Assembly: GCF_018861125.1 (NCBI RefSeq)
Contig: NZ_JAHKQN010000013.1
Coordinates: 536,599 to 600,598, forward strand
Source: Cellulophaga baltica
GTDB lineage: Bacteria; Bacteroidota; Bacteroidia; Flavobacteriales; Flavobacteriaceae
DNA length: 64,000 bases
Reading direction: 5' to 3'
Within the stretch, counting starts at the first letter, position 1. Every line of letters starts with the position of its first letter. A model generated the notes under the pieces. That model saw only the letters and a program-made list of their open reading frames with translations. It was not told the DNA's origin and did no database searches. Below, piece after piece: positions 8,745-17,437 of the stretch. The translations under genes were made by a program, and so were the position numbers.

Positions 8745-8776
8745 AAGTCTGCTTCTATTTAAAACGGACTTTTTAT
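8745..8776 (+). terminator. plus-strand hairpin with T-tract in the ABC gene leader
   Basis: The stem AAGTCTG/CGGACTT (one G-T pair) with a 13-base loop is followed by TTTTATTTC, a plausible plus-strand terminator. No plus-strand gene lies upstream of it in the window. It may end a short leader transcript or attenuate the ABC gene that starts at 8809. The evidence is structural only. Confidence 0.35.
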
Positions 8777-8808
8777 TTCTAGTTTTGTTTTAATTATCAA
8801 AATATATT

Positions 8809-9786
8809 ATGCTTAAAGTAAACAATTTATCTTTTTCATATCAGGACCAAATTATTTTAACCGATATTTCTTTTAAGGCCAAAAAAGGTGCTCATATTTC
8901 TATAATTGGTGAAAGTGGTTGTGGAAAAAGTACTTTACTTAAATTAATCTACGGAATATTACAACCTAATGAAGGAACCATTTTTTGGAAGGAAAATCAA
9001 ATTATGGGACCAGACTATAATTTGGTACCTGGTGAAAAATACATGAAATATCTTTCTCAAGATTTTGATTTGATGCCATTTATCACTGTGGAAGAAAATA
9101 TAAGTCAGTTTTTATCTGTTTTTTACCCTGAAGAATTAGAAGCCAGAACCGCCGAACTTTTAGAGATGATTGAGATGACAGATTTTGCAAAAACAAAAGT
9201 TAAGCTTTTAAGTGGTGGTCAACAGCAACGTGTAGCTTTAGCCAGAGTTTTAGCTCAAAAACCTGAAATACTATTACTGGATGAGCCTTTTAGTCATATT
9301 GATAATTCAAGAAAAAATACGCTACGGAGAAATCTTTTCAATTATTTAAAAGAAGAAGCTATAACTTGTATTGTAGCCTCGCATGATAGTAATGATATTT
9401 TATCGTTTGCTGATGAGATTATTGTACTTAAAGAACAGCATATTATTGCTAATAATACACCCGAACACTTATATAATAACCCCAAAAAAAAGTATATAGC
9501 ATCACTTTTTGGTGAAGTAAATTTAGTACCTATGTCTTTATTAAAAACATATACTGAAATTGATAAATCTGTACTTATCTACCCTAATGAATTTAAAATT
9601 TCTGAAAAAACCGGACTTAAAGTTAAAGTTGAGAAGCTATATTTTAAAGGATCTCATTATTTAAACGAAGGAATTCTAGAAACAGGAGAAAAACTTTTTT
9701 TTGATAGTGAAAAAGAACTTACAATTAATGAAAATGTATATTTGAACATCGCACTTAAAACAATAAATAACAGAATTAAAAGCTAA
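8809..9786 (+). CDS. ABC transporter ATP-binding protein (iron/sulfate/polyamine importer type)
   Basis: The 325-residue ATPase has a Walker A GESGCGKST near 35, a signature LSGGQQQR near 133, Walker B ILLLDEPF and a switch histidine in ASHD. A C-terminal extension after 235 resembles the TOBE-type regulatory segment of FbpC/CysA/PotA proteins. No permease or binding protein is adjacent, so it is either an orphan subunit or works with partners encoded elsewhere. The next gene starts eight bases after its stop. The substrate cannot be read. Confidence 0.85.
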   Translation: MLKVNNLSFSYQDQIILTDISFKAKKGAHISIIGESGCGKSTLLKLIYGILQPNEGTIFWKENQIMGPDYNLVPGEKYMKYLSQDFDLMPFITVEENISQFLSVFYPEELEARTAELLEMIEMTDFAKTKVKLLSGGQQQRVALARVLAQKPEILLLDEPFSHIDNSRKNTLRRNLFNYLKEEAITCIVASHDSNDILSFADEIIVLKEQHIIANNTPEHLYNNPKKKYIASLFGEVNLVPMSLLKTYTEIDKSVLIYPNEFKISEKTGLKVKVEKLYFKGSHYLNEGILETGEKLFFDSEKELTINENVYLNIALKTINNRIKS

Positions 9787-9794
9787 TACCAATT

Positions 9795-10199
9795 TTGAAT
9801 ACAAAAACCATCATACAAGAGCTAGAGTTTAAAGCTGTTAGAAGTAGTGGCGCTGGTGGTCAACACGTAAACAAAGTGTCTACTAAAATTGAACTGACTT
9901 TTAATGTAAAAACATCTAATAGCCTTTCAAGTGTTGAAAAGGAAAAAATATATTTAAAACTACAGAATAGGTTAACTAAAGAGAACGTTTTAATACTACA
10001 ATGTGATGAAACTAGAAGCCAGCATAAAAATAAAGAAATTGCTATAAAACGTTTTTTAAGTGTACTTGAAAATGCCTTAAAGGTTCCTAAAAAGAGAAGG
10101 AAAACTAAACCTTCAAAATCATCAATAGAAAAGCGATTACAATCAAAAAAGAAATCGGCAGAAAAAAAAGCGAATCGGTCTAAGAAAAACTGGGATTAA
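9795..10199 (+). CDS. arfB: ArfB-like ribosome rescue peptidyl-tRNA hydrolase
   Basis: The 134-residue protein has the release-factor catalytic loop SSGAGGQHVNK at 17-27, with the GGQ that triggers peptidyl-tRNA hydrolysis. It ends in a very basic tail (after 95) of the kind that occupies the empty mRNA channel of stalled ribosomes. It lacks the stop-codon recognition domains of RF1/RF2, as ArfB proteins do. The start is TTG: an in-frame TAA lies at 9777-9779, no ATG occurs before the conserved region, and this start gives the usual family N-terminus. It is eight bases from the ABC ATPase gene. Confidence 0.88.
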   Translation: MNTKTIIQELEFKAVRSSGAGGQHVNKVSTKIELTFNVKTSNSLSSVEKEKIYLKLQNRLTKENVLILQCDETRSQHKNKEIAIKRFLSVLENALKVPKKRRKTKPSKSSIEKRLQSKKKSAEKKANRSKKNWD

Positions 10200-10264
10200 T
10201 TTTACTTCTTAATAGAAAATCATCAATTAAATATTGCTTATTTTTATACTTATAATCTATATTG

Positions 10265-10774
10265 ATGAAAAACTGTATTTTAGCTTTTAGTATACTATTC
10301 TTTCTTTTTTCTTGTGAAGAAAAAAAGGAAGAGAAAACTTTAAATACAGTAAATTGGAATAACAGAATACTACAAAACAAACTCTCTGATTCGTTATTAG
10401 AGGGTAGTACCTATTTATCTGTTTATCCTCAAATTTATAGCTTGTCAGAACACTCTACACACAATTTAACGGCAACCGTAAGTATTAGAAACACAAGTAT
10501 TACAGATTCTATTTACTTAACAAACGCTACTTATTATAACACACATGGCCAATTAATACGGTCATATATTAATAAACCGGTCTATTTAAGCCCGCTTGAA
10601 ACTATTGCTATTGTTATAGAAGAAAAAGATAAAGAAGGCGGCACTGGAGCAAACTTTATTTTTGATTGGAAAATTGAAACTACTACACCTGAACCCTTTT
10701 TTGAAGGAATAATGATTTCTACATCTGGACAACAAGGACTGTCATTTACTACCAAAGGGGAAAGAGTTAAATAA
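10265..10774 (+). CDS. DUF3124 family lipoprotein
   Basis: From the ATG at 10265 (a TTG lies directly before it) the product has 169 residues. A short hydrophobic signal ends in the lipobox LFLFSC, and a lysine/glutamate linker follows. The remaining part resembles the DUF3124 beta-rich family, with YPQIYSLSEHSTHNLTATVSIRNTS and a GTGANFIFDW stretch. It should be anchored to the periplasmic face of a membrane. The function of the family is unknown. An FKBP lipoprotein follows on the same strand, 49 bases downstream. Confidence 0.75.
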   Translation: MKNCILAFSILFFLFSCEEKKEEKTLNTVNWNNRILQNKLSDSLLEGSTYLSVYPQIYSLSEHSTHNLTATVSIRNTSITDSIYLTNATYYNTHGQLIRSYINKPVYLSPLETIAIVIEEKDKEGGTGANFIFDWKIETTTPEPFFEGIMISTSGQQGLSFTTKGERVK

Positions 10775-10823
10775 TTATTTAAAGCATTCACAATTTATAT
10801 ATTTGTTATCCGAAAATCATACT

Positions 10824-11294
10824 ATGAAATTATTATATACTATTGCCATAAGCTTATTACTTTTCACTTCATGCAATTCAGAAAACAAAACCGAGATAAT
10901 TGAACCAATAGATTATACCGCTCAAAATGAAGCTGATATAGTTGCATATATTGCTGAAAACGAATTAGATGCTACGAGAAGTGAAAGTGGTTTGTATTAC
11001 GTGATTAACGAACAAGGTACTGGAGAGCAACCAACAGCAACATCAGATGTAACTGTTGCTTATAAAGGTTATTTTTTAAATGGGAACGTATTTGATGAAA
11101 GCGATGAAGAAGGAATCTCATTTAATCTTAGTGGTGTAATACAAGGTTGGACGGAAGGTATTCAATATTTTAATGAAGGTGGAAGTGGTATATTATTAAT
11201 CCCTTCAAGTTTAGGGTATGGAAATAATAGTAATTCTGTAATTCCTGGAGGTTCCGTTTTACTTTTTGATATTGATCTTATTGAAGTCAACTAA
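10824..11294 (+). CDS. FKBP-type peptidyl-prolyl isomerase lipoprotein
   Basis: The ATG at 10824 gives 156 residues and opens a lipoprotein signal with lipobox LLLFTSC. The FKBP domain covers about residues 60-155, with VAYKGYFLNGNVFDES, the active-site GWTEGIQ and the terminal LLFDIDLIEV strand. It would speed prolyl isomerisation of envelope proteins in the periplasm. Flavobacterial genomes often carry several such lipoproteins. The gene ends three bases before the convergent Gre-like gene, with no terminator between them. Confidence 0.9.
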   Translation: MKLLYTIAISLLLFTSCNSENKTEIIEPIDYTAQNEADIVAYIAENELDATRSESGLYYVINEQGTGEQPTATSDVTVAYKGYFLNGNVFDESDEEGISFNLSGVIQGWTEGIQYFNEGGSGILLIPSSLGYGNNSNSVIPGGSVLLFDIDLIEVN

Positions 11295-11297
11295 AAC

Positions 11298-11753
11298 TTA
11301 TAGTATTTCAAGTATTTGTATTTCTTTTTTATTGAAAGTAACTATATCATTCACTTTTTTACCAAATAGTAATTTACCTATTGGCGTTATTGGTGATATA
11401 CAATAAATTGTAGTATTATTGTATTTAAATTCCCCCGCAGAAGTTGCGATAAAGTAATTAGCCATTGAAGTTTTAACCAAATTACCTAAGCCTATAGTTG
11501 CTATTGCCGTATTGATATTTACTGCTTTTAAAGCCTTATATACACTTTCTGCTTCTGCCAGTTGTGCGCCTGCTTTTTCAATTTCTAATTGAATCATAGC
11601 TCTGCCCGTTTCATGCTTATCACCAGCACTACTTTTGGTTTCGCTGTGCAATGCATTTTGATAGCCTTTTATATTCTCTTGTATACGGGCAACTCTAGTA
11701 TCTGTAACTTCTTTACAAAAATTAAATAATTGCTCTTTTATATTTTCTTCCAT
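11298..11753 (-). CDS. GreA/GreB-like C-terminal domain protein
   Basis: The 151-residue protein has an N-terminal helical part with SAGDKHETGRAMIQLEIEKA and a C-terminal domain containing SPITPIGKLLFGKKVNDIV, typical of the Gre-factor FKBP-like fold. The helical part is shorter than the full coiled coil of true GreA, so transcript cleavage activity is doubtful. It probably binds RNA polymerase's secondary channel region. It lies downstream of the oxidoreductase gene by 21 bases and may share its transcript. Confidence 0.75.
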   Translation of the reverse strand: MEENIKEQLFNFCKEVTDTRVARIQENIKGYQNALHSETKSSAGDKHETGRAMIQLEIEKAGAQLAEAESVYKALKAVNINTAIATIGLGNLVKTSMANYFIATSAGEFKYNNTTIYCISPITPIGKLLFGKKVNDIVTFNKKEIQILEIL

Positions 11754-11774
11754 TATTTATATTAAAATATGGCC

Positions 11775-12890
11775 TTATAGTAAATCTGTAATTTCTTTAC
11801 TAATAGCACTACCAATTGCAATACCCATACCACCTAACCGAACACCGCAATATACATTATTTGAAACTTGTTTTACAATTGGCTCTTTATTTGAGCCAAC
11901 TCCCATAATACCACTCCATCTATGTTCAATTTCAAAAGATGTTTCTGGCAATATCGTTTCAGTTAACAACTGAACCAATTTGTTTTGTATTAATTTAGTT
12001 TCACCAAAACTAGTAGTTTCTTCGGCTTCAAAATCAAGATTTCTACCGCCACCCAATAAAATTCTATTTTCAATATTTCTGAAATAATAGTAACCTTCAT
12101 CTAAATGAAAAGTACCTTTTATATGCAGTTTAGGTATTGGTTTGGTAATTAACACTTGAGCTCTTGCTGGCTTAATACTCGAATTGTTCAGCAATTTTGA
12201 AGCAAAACCATTTGTTGTAACAATTAGCTTTTTTGTAGCAAACTCAAACTTATCAGTTTTTACGTGCACAACATCATCACCTTCCGAATACTCCGTTACG
12301 TTTATAGCATTTAAAATAGAAATAGTACCGTTTTGCACCAAGTGTAACAACCTATGCATCATTTTTCCCGTATCAATCTGAGACTCAAAAGTGTTTGTAA
12401 TATATTGGTTTTGCACCTGTTTAAAATTAAAGTGATTTTCTAATTTTACAAATGGTGCTTTTCCAAAAACTGGTTGTAATAATTCATTAATTACAGACTG
12501 ATTATTTAAACAGGATTCAAAAAGTTCTGCTTGATTATCAGTAAAAACTTCATGTCCGCCATGATTCTGAAAATCTATATAACTATCTCCTAAATTTTTG
12601 CGAAGTAACTGAATTCCATTCCAACGCTTTTGCACTAATTTTTGCACTTGCTGTTCTGATAAAACTTTTAAATCAGATAATACTTCTGAAATACTACCAA
12701 AACATGCAAAACCAGCATTTTTAGTACTTGCACCTTGAGGTAGAAATCCTTTTTCTAATATTAAAATTTTAGCTTTCGGAAACTTTTCCCGAAGATTAAG
12801 TGCACAATTTAAGCCTACTATTCCGCTACCAACAATTGTAAAATCTATATTAGAAAGCCAAGTTTTATATTCCCAATAACTTAAATTCAT
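11775..12890 (-). CDS. FAD-dependent oxidoreductase of the DAO family
   Basis: The 371-residue protein begins with a Rossmann FAD-binding motif IVGSGIVGLNCA (about 20-31) and an LEKG strand end near 47, then NAGFACFGS typical of glycine/D-amino-acid oxidase-like enzymes. The C-terminal half contains YYYFRNIENRILLGGGRNLD and GVRLGGMGIAIGSAI. It should be a cytoplasmic flavoenzyme oxidising an amine or imino acid. The exact substrate is not evident and no pathway genes adjoin it. Confidence 0.82.
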   Translation of the reverse strand: MNLSYWEYKTWLSNIDFTIVGSGIVGLNCALNLREKFPKAKILILEKGFLPQGASTKNAGFACFGSISEVLSDLKVLSEQQVQKLVQKRWNGIQLLRKNLGDSYIDFQNHGGHEVFTDNQAELFESCLNNQSVINELLQPVFGKAPFVKLENHFNFKQVQNQYITNTFESQIDTGKMMHRLLHLVQNGTISILNAINVTEYSEGDDVVHVKTDKFEFATKKLIVTTNGFASKLLNNSSIKPARAQVLITKPIPKLHIKGTFHLDEGYYYFRNIENRILLGGGRNLDFEAEETTSFGETKLIQNKLVQLLTETILPETSFEIEHRWSGIMGVGSNKEPIVKQVSNNVYCGVRLGGMGIAIGSAISKEITDLL

Positions 12891-12929
12891 ACTACTAATT
12901 TACACACAAATTAATAGTAAATATAATCA

Positions 12930-14324
12930 CTAAATAGAATCTTTCTCTTTTAAGCCAAAGTATAATTGAGAGATAATATTAATATCATCATTAGTCGCAG
13001 TAAGTTTTCCTTCAATATAAATTTCATTAGTATTCAACTGTTGTGCATTAATACGTAACTTATCTAAAAGTGATGCGGCTTTTGAAGCTTTTGGAAATTG
13101 AATATCTTGTTGTAAATCACTAAAATTAGTGTTTAAACTAAAAAAATAACCACTTGTTTTTTGCTCTGAAGGCAAAGCTTTTTTTACTGTAGAAAAGTTA
13201 ATAGTATTAGCTGTTTCATGTGCATAAAAAGTATATAATGGTATTGCCTTTAAAACGTTATTATCAATTGCTTTTTGCTCTGATAAATAGTGGTACAGAC
13301 TATTTTTGGCTCCTAAATTCATTGTAATAATTGGCGCTTGATTTTCTTGAACCGATTTAATGGCGATTTTATTAAAATTATCATCATACTCGTAAGTTAC
13401 AATAGTATCTTTTTGAGTGGTTCTCCCTTTTATTGCTAAATTAAACACACCATTTGTTTTGCTTAATAATGTCGCTACATCAATATTATTTTTTTCAAAA
13501 AAAGTAATGCCCTCTAATTGCTTTAAGGTTAAAATTCTATGTGCTTCATTTGTCAAATTTGCATCAAAATACAATTGTAACGATGCGTTTGGTAATGCTC
13601 TATATTTAATTTCAGAATTAAATGAATTAGAGTTTTCGGTAAATAAACTACCTTCTACAACTGCTTTACCGTCTAAAAAATTAATGGCTAGTTCACCATC
13701 ACCATTTAAATAGGTAATGTGATTTTTTGACGTCGCTAATTTGTCTAGATAGGTATTATCACTATCTGAAATAAGTTTGTTTTTTAATAGAACGTCATCA
13801 AATATTAATTTGTAGTTTTTATAATCGATTTTAGGACTTATAGCTACCGCTAAATAACTCGAGTTCCAAGCATAAACCATTTTAGACTTTTCATCAATTG
13901 CATAGCTGTAGTCGCCTTTAATAATTTTTATATTCTTATCCGTTGTAAATTTTTGCGCGTAGACTTCAAACTCTGATGAATTTTTGATTGGAAAAGTAGT
14001 AAACAAAGTGTTTTTCACATTTTTCATAGTATAAAAAACAAGAGAATACGGTAAAAAATCAATGCCTTTACCTGGCTCATCAATTGTGTCTTTTTCTTTA
14101 TAACCTTGCTTAAAATTTACCGAATTCCAGTAATATTTAGGAGAAGAAATCGCATCAAGAATTATTGTTTTTTTTATATCATGTAAACCAATTTTTAAAA
14201 CACTCTCTGCGTTCTCATGAACCACATTTTTTAATACAGTGGTATTTTGGTATTTTGAATAAATAAAATACCCTATCAATAATACAACTATTAGTGATAG
14301 GGCTATTTTTAAAATTTTTTTCAT
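12930..14324 (-). CDS. membrane-anchored envelope protein of unknown function
   Basis: The ATG at 14324 (a TTG lies just before it) gives 464 residues. One N-terminal membrane helix lies at about residues 8-22, and the rest is predicted to be exported. The sequence is rich in lysine, asparagine and beta-forming residues and shows no catalytic motif. It follows the DUF1573-containing protein gene by 14 bases in a three-gene run. Repeated phrases such as a solute-like FLPYSLVFYTMKN are reminiscent of the DUF4836/DUF3352-like exported families, but that resemblance is weak. I do not assign a function. Confidence 0.65.
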   Translation of the reverse strand: MKKILKIALSLIVVLLIGYFIYSKYQNTTVLKNVVHENAESVLKIGLHDIKKTIILDAISSPKYYWNSVNFKQGYKEKDTIDEPGKGIDFLPYSLVFYTMKNVKNTLFTTFPIKNSSEFEVYAQKFTTDKNIKIIKGDYSYAIDEKSKMVYAWNSSYLAVAISPKIDYKNYKLIFDDVLLKNKLISDSDNTYLDKLATSKNHITYLNGDGELAINFLDGKAVVEGSLFTENSNSFNSEIKYRALPNASLQLYFDANLTNEAHRILTLKQLEGITFFEKNNIDVATLLSKTNGVFNLAIKGRTTQKDTIVTYEYDDNFNKIAIKSVQENQAPIITMNLGAKNSLYHYLSEQKAIDNNVLKAIPLYTFYAHETANTINFSTVKKALPSEQKTSGYFFSLNTNFSDLQQDIQFPKASKAASLLDKLRINAQQLNTNEIYIEGKLTATNDDINIISQLYFGLKEKDSI

Positions 14325-14338
14325 CAAGACGTTATTTA

Positions 14339-16555
14339 TTAGTCTATTAAAGCATTAATCATATTAAAGAAATATGCTAAACTATTTTTATGCCCTTTAT
14401 CTTCTGGCTTATTAATAATCATTTCAGCTTCCATTGTATTTCCTTTCATTTTACCTACTGTTAGGTATGCATCTTCAACATTATCAACAAAGTAATTTAA
14501 TTTACTTTCAATCTCTCTAGGCAAAACGTCACTTGGAATATCTCGTACACTTTTCTTTCCGTTGACATACAAACTTGAAGAGTTATTTGAAATAATTTTT
14601 TTATGCTTTCCTGAAACGTTACCCTTAATAGTCCCGTTATTAATTGCCATAATTTCTTTCGCAGAATTACCAATAACCAAAACATCATCTTTAAAAACCA
14701 TACTTAGCATAAAAGGAGCATCAGGAACATCTACATTGTAAATTCCGTTTTCAAAAAATACTCCACCTTCTTTTATACCTATTCTCATTAAACGTTCAAA
14801 AATTTCTTTTTCTTCAGATGTTACCATAAATAAAAAGTTAGGTACTGTTTCTTCTTTTGTTTTTACAACCTCAGTACTTACATAATTTTCATCATACTCA
14901 TAAGTAGTATATTCTACTTCTTTGGTTTCTAAACCAGTCATTACTAAAAGCATATCACCTCTAACAATTTTTGCTATTGCTTCTTCATCTAAAATTAATG
15001 AAAATAAACGTGTGCCAATTGGTACTAAATCATCTAAGTGTTCTTTTTCAACACCATCAAACATAGTTTCTACCATTTTTGGATACGCTTCCAACATACC
15101 TTCAGTACTCATGTTAAAAGAAAAATACCCTTCAATTTCATCCTCATTAAAATATTTAAAGAAGTTTTTATTCATTTTACCATTATACATTTGACGGTTA
15201 TATTTAGCCATCTCATTATTCATTGTATAACTTGCTTTTAAACTTGCTTTATCTTCTTCAAAATTTAATTTTGAGGTAAGTGTCATGCCATCATAAAGAG
15301 CACCTGCATTAAAAATGTCATAAGGGCTATCACCATAGTACCCACTACCCAAAATTGAAGAAAACATATTTTTATAAATACCCATAAAATCACTTACCCA
15401 AAGCGTAGCTTCATCTTTTCCTGATCCAATACTTTTTAAATATGACGGGTTTTTTAAAATACTCCCATTAACATAATCGGCTTTCAGAGTCGTTTTTGCA
15501 TTAGCAATTATGTCTACAAATAATTCTTTTCTTTCAGCTTCTCTTTTTGCATCCCTTGCTTTTCGTTCTGCTTCTCTTTTTGTGTAGTAATCATCATTAT
15601 AATAACTGTCTTGAGCATATTCTGTAGACTCAATAACTGTTTCTTCTATTTCTTCAACCTCAATATCTTCAATAACTGCTTCAGCAATACCATCTTCACT
15701 TACATAGCCCTTAATATATAATTTTTCAACGCCATTTTCTGTATTAGCAGTTATTGTAACCGTTTTGTTTTGGCTACCCGATTTATGCGAACTATCAAAC
15801 TTTACCGATATACTACCTGTAGCACCTGAAGCAATTTCTTCCATAGAAAAACTAGGCACGGTACAACCACAGCTTGCCTTAGCATCAGAAATAATTAAGG
15901 GAGAGTTACCTGTATTCGTGAAATTAAAAGTATGCTCAACAATATCCCCTTCTTTAATAGTACCAAAATTATACGTAGTTTCATAAAAGTCCATCACAGG
16001 ATAAATTGTTTTGGCTTCTTCTACTGCATCTTCTACTACACTATAATCATCATAATAATCGTTGTAACCATAATAATCATCATAACTATCTTCTTTATCA
16101 GTTGAAGTAATTAACATTGTGTTATTATTCCACATGGTAATTGTATTATCATATTTATCTACCAGATAAGCTAAATCATCTTCATATTCAACTCTTTCTT
16201 TTTCACTTTCTGATAACAAACTAAAAAAGCCACGCTTGTCTTTTAAAGGTATTAAAAAACTATGTGTATCAACTCCATCCTTAATTTGCATAAAATAATA
16301 GAAGTTTTCAGAAAGATTAATTCCTAATGTTTCAAAATTAGTAACCACTCCATCTGTTTTCATGGAAAGTTTTTCCATCATCATTTTACCCATTTTAGAG
16401 TTTTCAAATTCTGATGTAGAAACTAAATCTGTAATGTTTTTTCCTTTAATAGAAGCAACAATACTAGCATCTTTAGGTATTTTAGTTATTAAGTCTTGAG
16501 CTGACACTACTAATGTAGCAAAACACAACGTCGTGAAAAGTAGAACTTTTTTCAT
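14339..16555 (-). CDS. exported DUF4836-like protein with an inserted DUF1573 domain
   Basis: This 738-residue protein starts with a signal peptide ending VVSAQ and the phrase PKDASIVASIKGKN, as in DUF4836 proteins. Residues about 190-285 form a clear DUF1573 domain, with YNFGTIKEGDIVEHTFNFTN, the cysteine pair in SCGCTVP and the closing IKGYV strand. The domain is flanked by low-complexity acidic, tyrosine-rich linkers (DDYYGYNDYYDDYS and a lysine/arginine/glutamate stretch), and the outer family resumes near 360. It therefore looks like a domain inserted into an older protein. It is likely periplasmic or surface-exposed. Its role is unknown. Confidence 0.7.
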   Translation of the reverse strand: MKKVLLFTTLCFATLVVSAQDLITKIPKDASIVASIKGKNITDLVSTSEFENSKMGKMMMEKLSMKTDGVVTNFETLGINLSENFYYFMQIKDGVDTHSFLIPLKDKRGFFSLLSESEKERVEYEDDLAYLVDKYDNTITMWNNNTMLITSTDKEDSYDDYYGYNDYYDDYSVVEDAVEEAKTIYPVMDFYETTYNFGTIKEGDIVEHTFNFTNTGNSPLIISDAKASCGCTVPSFSMEEIASGATGSISVKFDSSHKSGSQNKTVTITANTENGVEKLYIKGYVSEDGIAEAVIEDIEVEEIEETVIESTEYAQDSYYNDDYYTKREAERKARDAKREAERKELFVDIIANAKTTLKADYVNGSILKNPSYLKSIGSGKDEATLWVSDFMGIYKNMFSSILGSGYYGDSPYDIFNAGALYDGMTLTSKLNFEEDKASLKASYTMNNEMAKYNRQMYNGKMNKNFFKYFNEDEIEGYFSFNMSTEGMLEAYPKMVETMFDGVEKEHLDDLVPIGTRLFSLILDEEAIAKIVRGDMLLVMTGLETKEVEYTTYEYDENYVSTEVVKTKEETVPNFLFMVTSEEKEIFERLMRIGIKEGGVFFENGIYNVDVPDAPFMLSMVFKDDVLVIGNSAKEIMAINNGTIKGNVSGKHKKIISNNSSSLYVNGKKSVRDIPSDVLPREIESKLNYFVDNVEDAYLTVGKMKGNTMEAEMIINKPEDKGHKNSLAYFFNMINALID

Positions 16556-16584
16556 TATTTATTACTATTAATTTTTGATTGAAT

Positions 16585-17271
16585 TTATTTTGTAAGTTGA
16601 ACTGTATTGGCAACACTTTTCTCTCCTAAAATAAGTGACATTGCATCAATTTTTAAGAAGACAGCTTTTTTATTAGGTGCTATTTTAGCATTTAAATTTG
16701 TAGCACTTTCGACTAAATTATCAAACCTATAAATACTCGTGTAGCTAGCATCTTCAAAGACCTTACGATCATCACCTTTTAGTCTATAAAATGATTTTTT
16801 TATAGCATCATCATAGGAAAATTTACGAGCAAAAGTGTTTGTTGACTGGTTGAATGAAAAGTTTGTGCTATTGAAATTCGTTTTTTCTCTTTTATTGTGT
16901 CTCTGAATTAAATCTTTAAACACAGCATCTAAATTTGAAACTTTATCAAAATCACAAGCTATAGTGAAAATGTAATTCTCATAATCTATTGTTTTTTTAA
17001 TATTACTAATACCAGGTATTTTTTTTAAATGATCTTCAGCATCTTTTAAAGCAATACTAATATCATCTTTACTTGGTACTTTATGCCCATTTACACTATC
17101 TAACAACATTATAGACGCTAGTTTAGTTTTACTCTTACTTAAGTTAAAAGTTACTAGCATTGTACCGCTACCATCAGTCTTTAAATTGATTTCTTCTAAA
17201 ATCTCAAAACAACTAGTACAAAGCGTAATAGCAAAAAATAATAGACAATAAGTGGTTATTCTTTTAAGCAT
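16585..17271 (-). CDS. hypothetical lipoprotein, first gene of an envelope operon
   Basis: The 228-residue protein has a signal with a lipobox-like ITLCTSC (cysteine 21) and then a mixed alpha/beta body with no recognised catalytic motif. The phrase INLKTDGSGTMLVTFNLSKSK near the start resembles secreted lipoproteins that carry a DGSG turn. It lies 29 bases upstream of the DUF1573-containing gene and appears to lead the run 17271-12930. Function unknown. Confidence 0.65.
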   Translation of the reverse strand: MLKRITTYCLLFFAITLCTSCFEILEEINLKTDGSGTMLVTFNLSKSKTKLASIMLLDSVNGHKVPSKDDISIALKDAEDHLKKIPGISNIKKTIDYENYIFTIACDFDKVSNLDAVFKDLIQRHNKREKTNFNSTNFSFNQSTNTFARKFSYDDAIKKSFYRLKGDDRKVFEDASYTSIYRFDNLVESATNLNAKIAPNKKAVFLKIDAMSLILGEKSVANTVQLTK

Positions 17272-17403
17272 GTGGTTGGTTTTAAAATGGTGCTATATTA
17301 AAAACTTCAAATTCTGTTAAAAATTGTATTTCAACTACAGTACAAAGAAAAAGGATTAATTTATTTAATTAATCCCTGAATACCGTGAAATAATTAAATA
17401 AAA

Positions 17404-17429
17404 AAACTCCGACTAAAAAGCCGGAGTTT
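17404..17429 (-). terminator. intrinsic terminator after accC
   Basis: The perfect eight-base stem AAACTCCG/CGGAGTTT with a ten-base loop lies nine bases past the accC stop. On the minus strand it runs into a T-rich stretch. It ends the fabH-accB-accC unit. Confidence 0.8.
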
Positions 17430-17437
17430 AAATTTTT

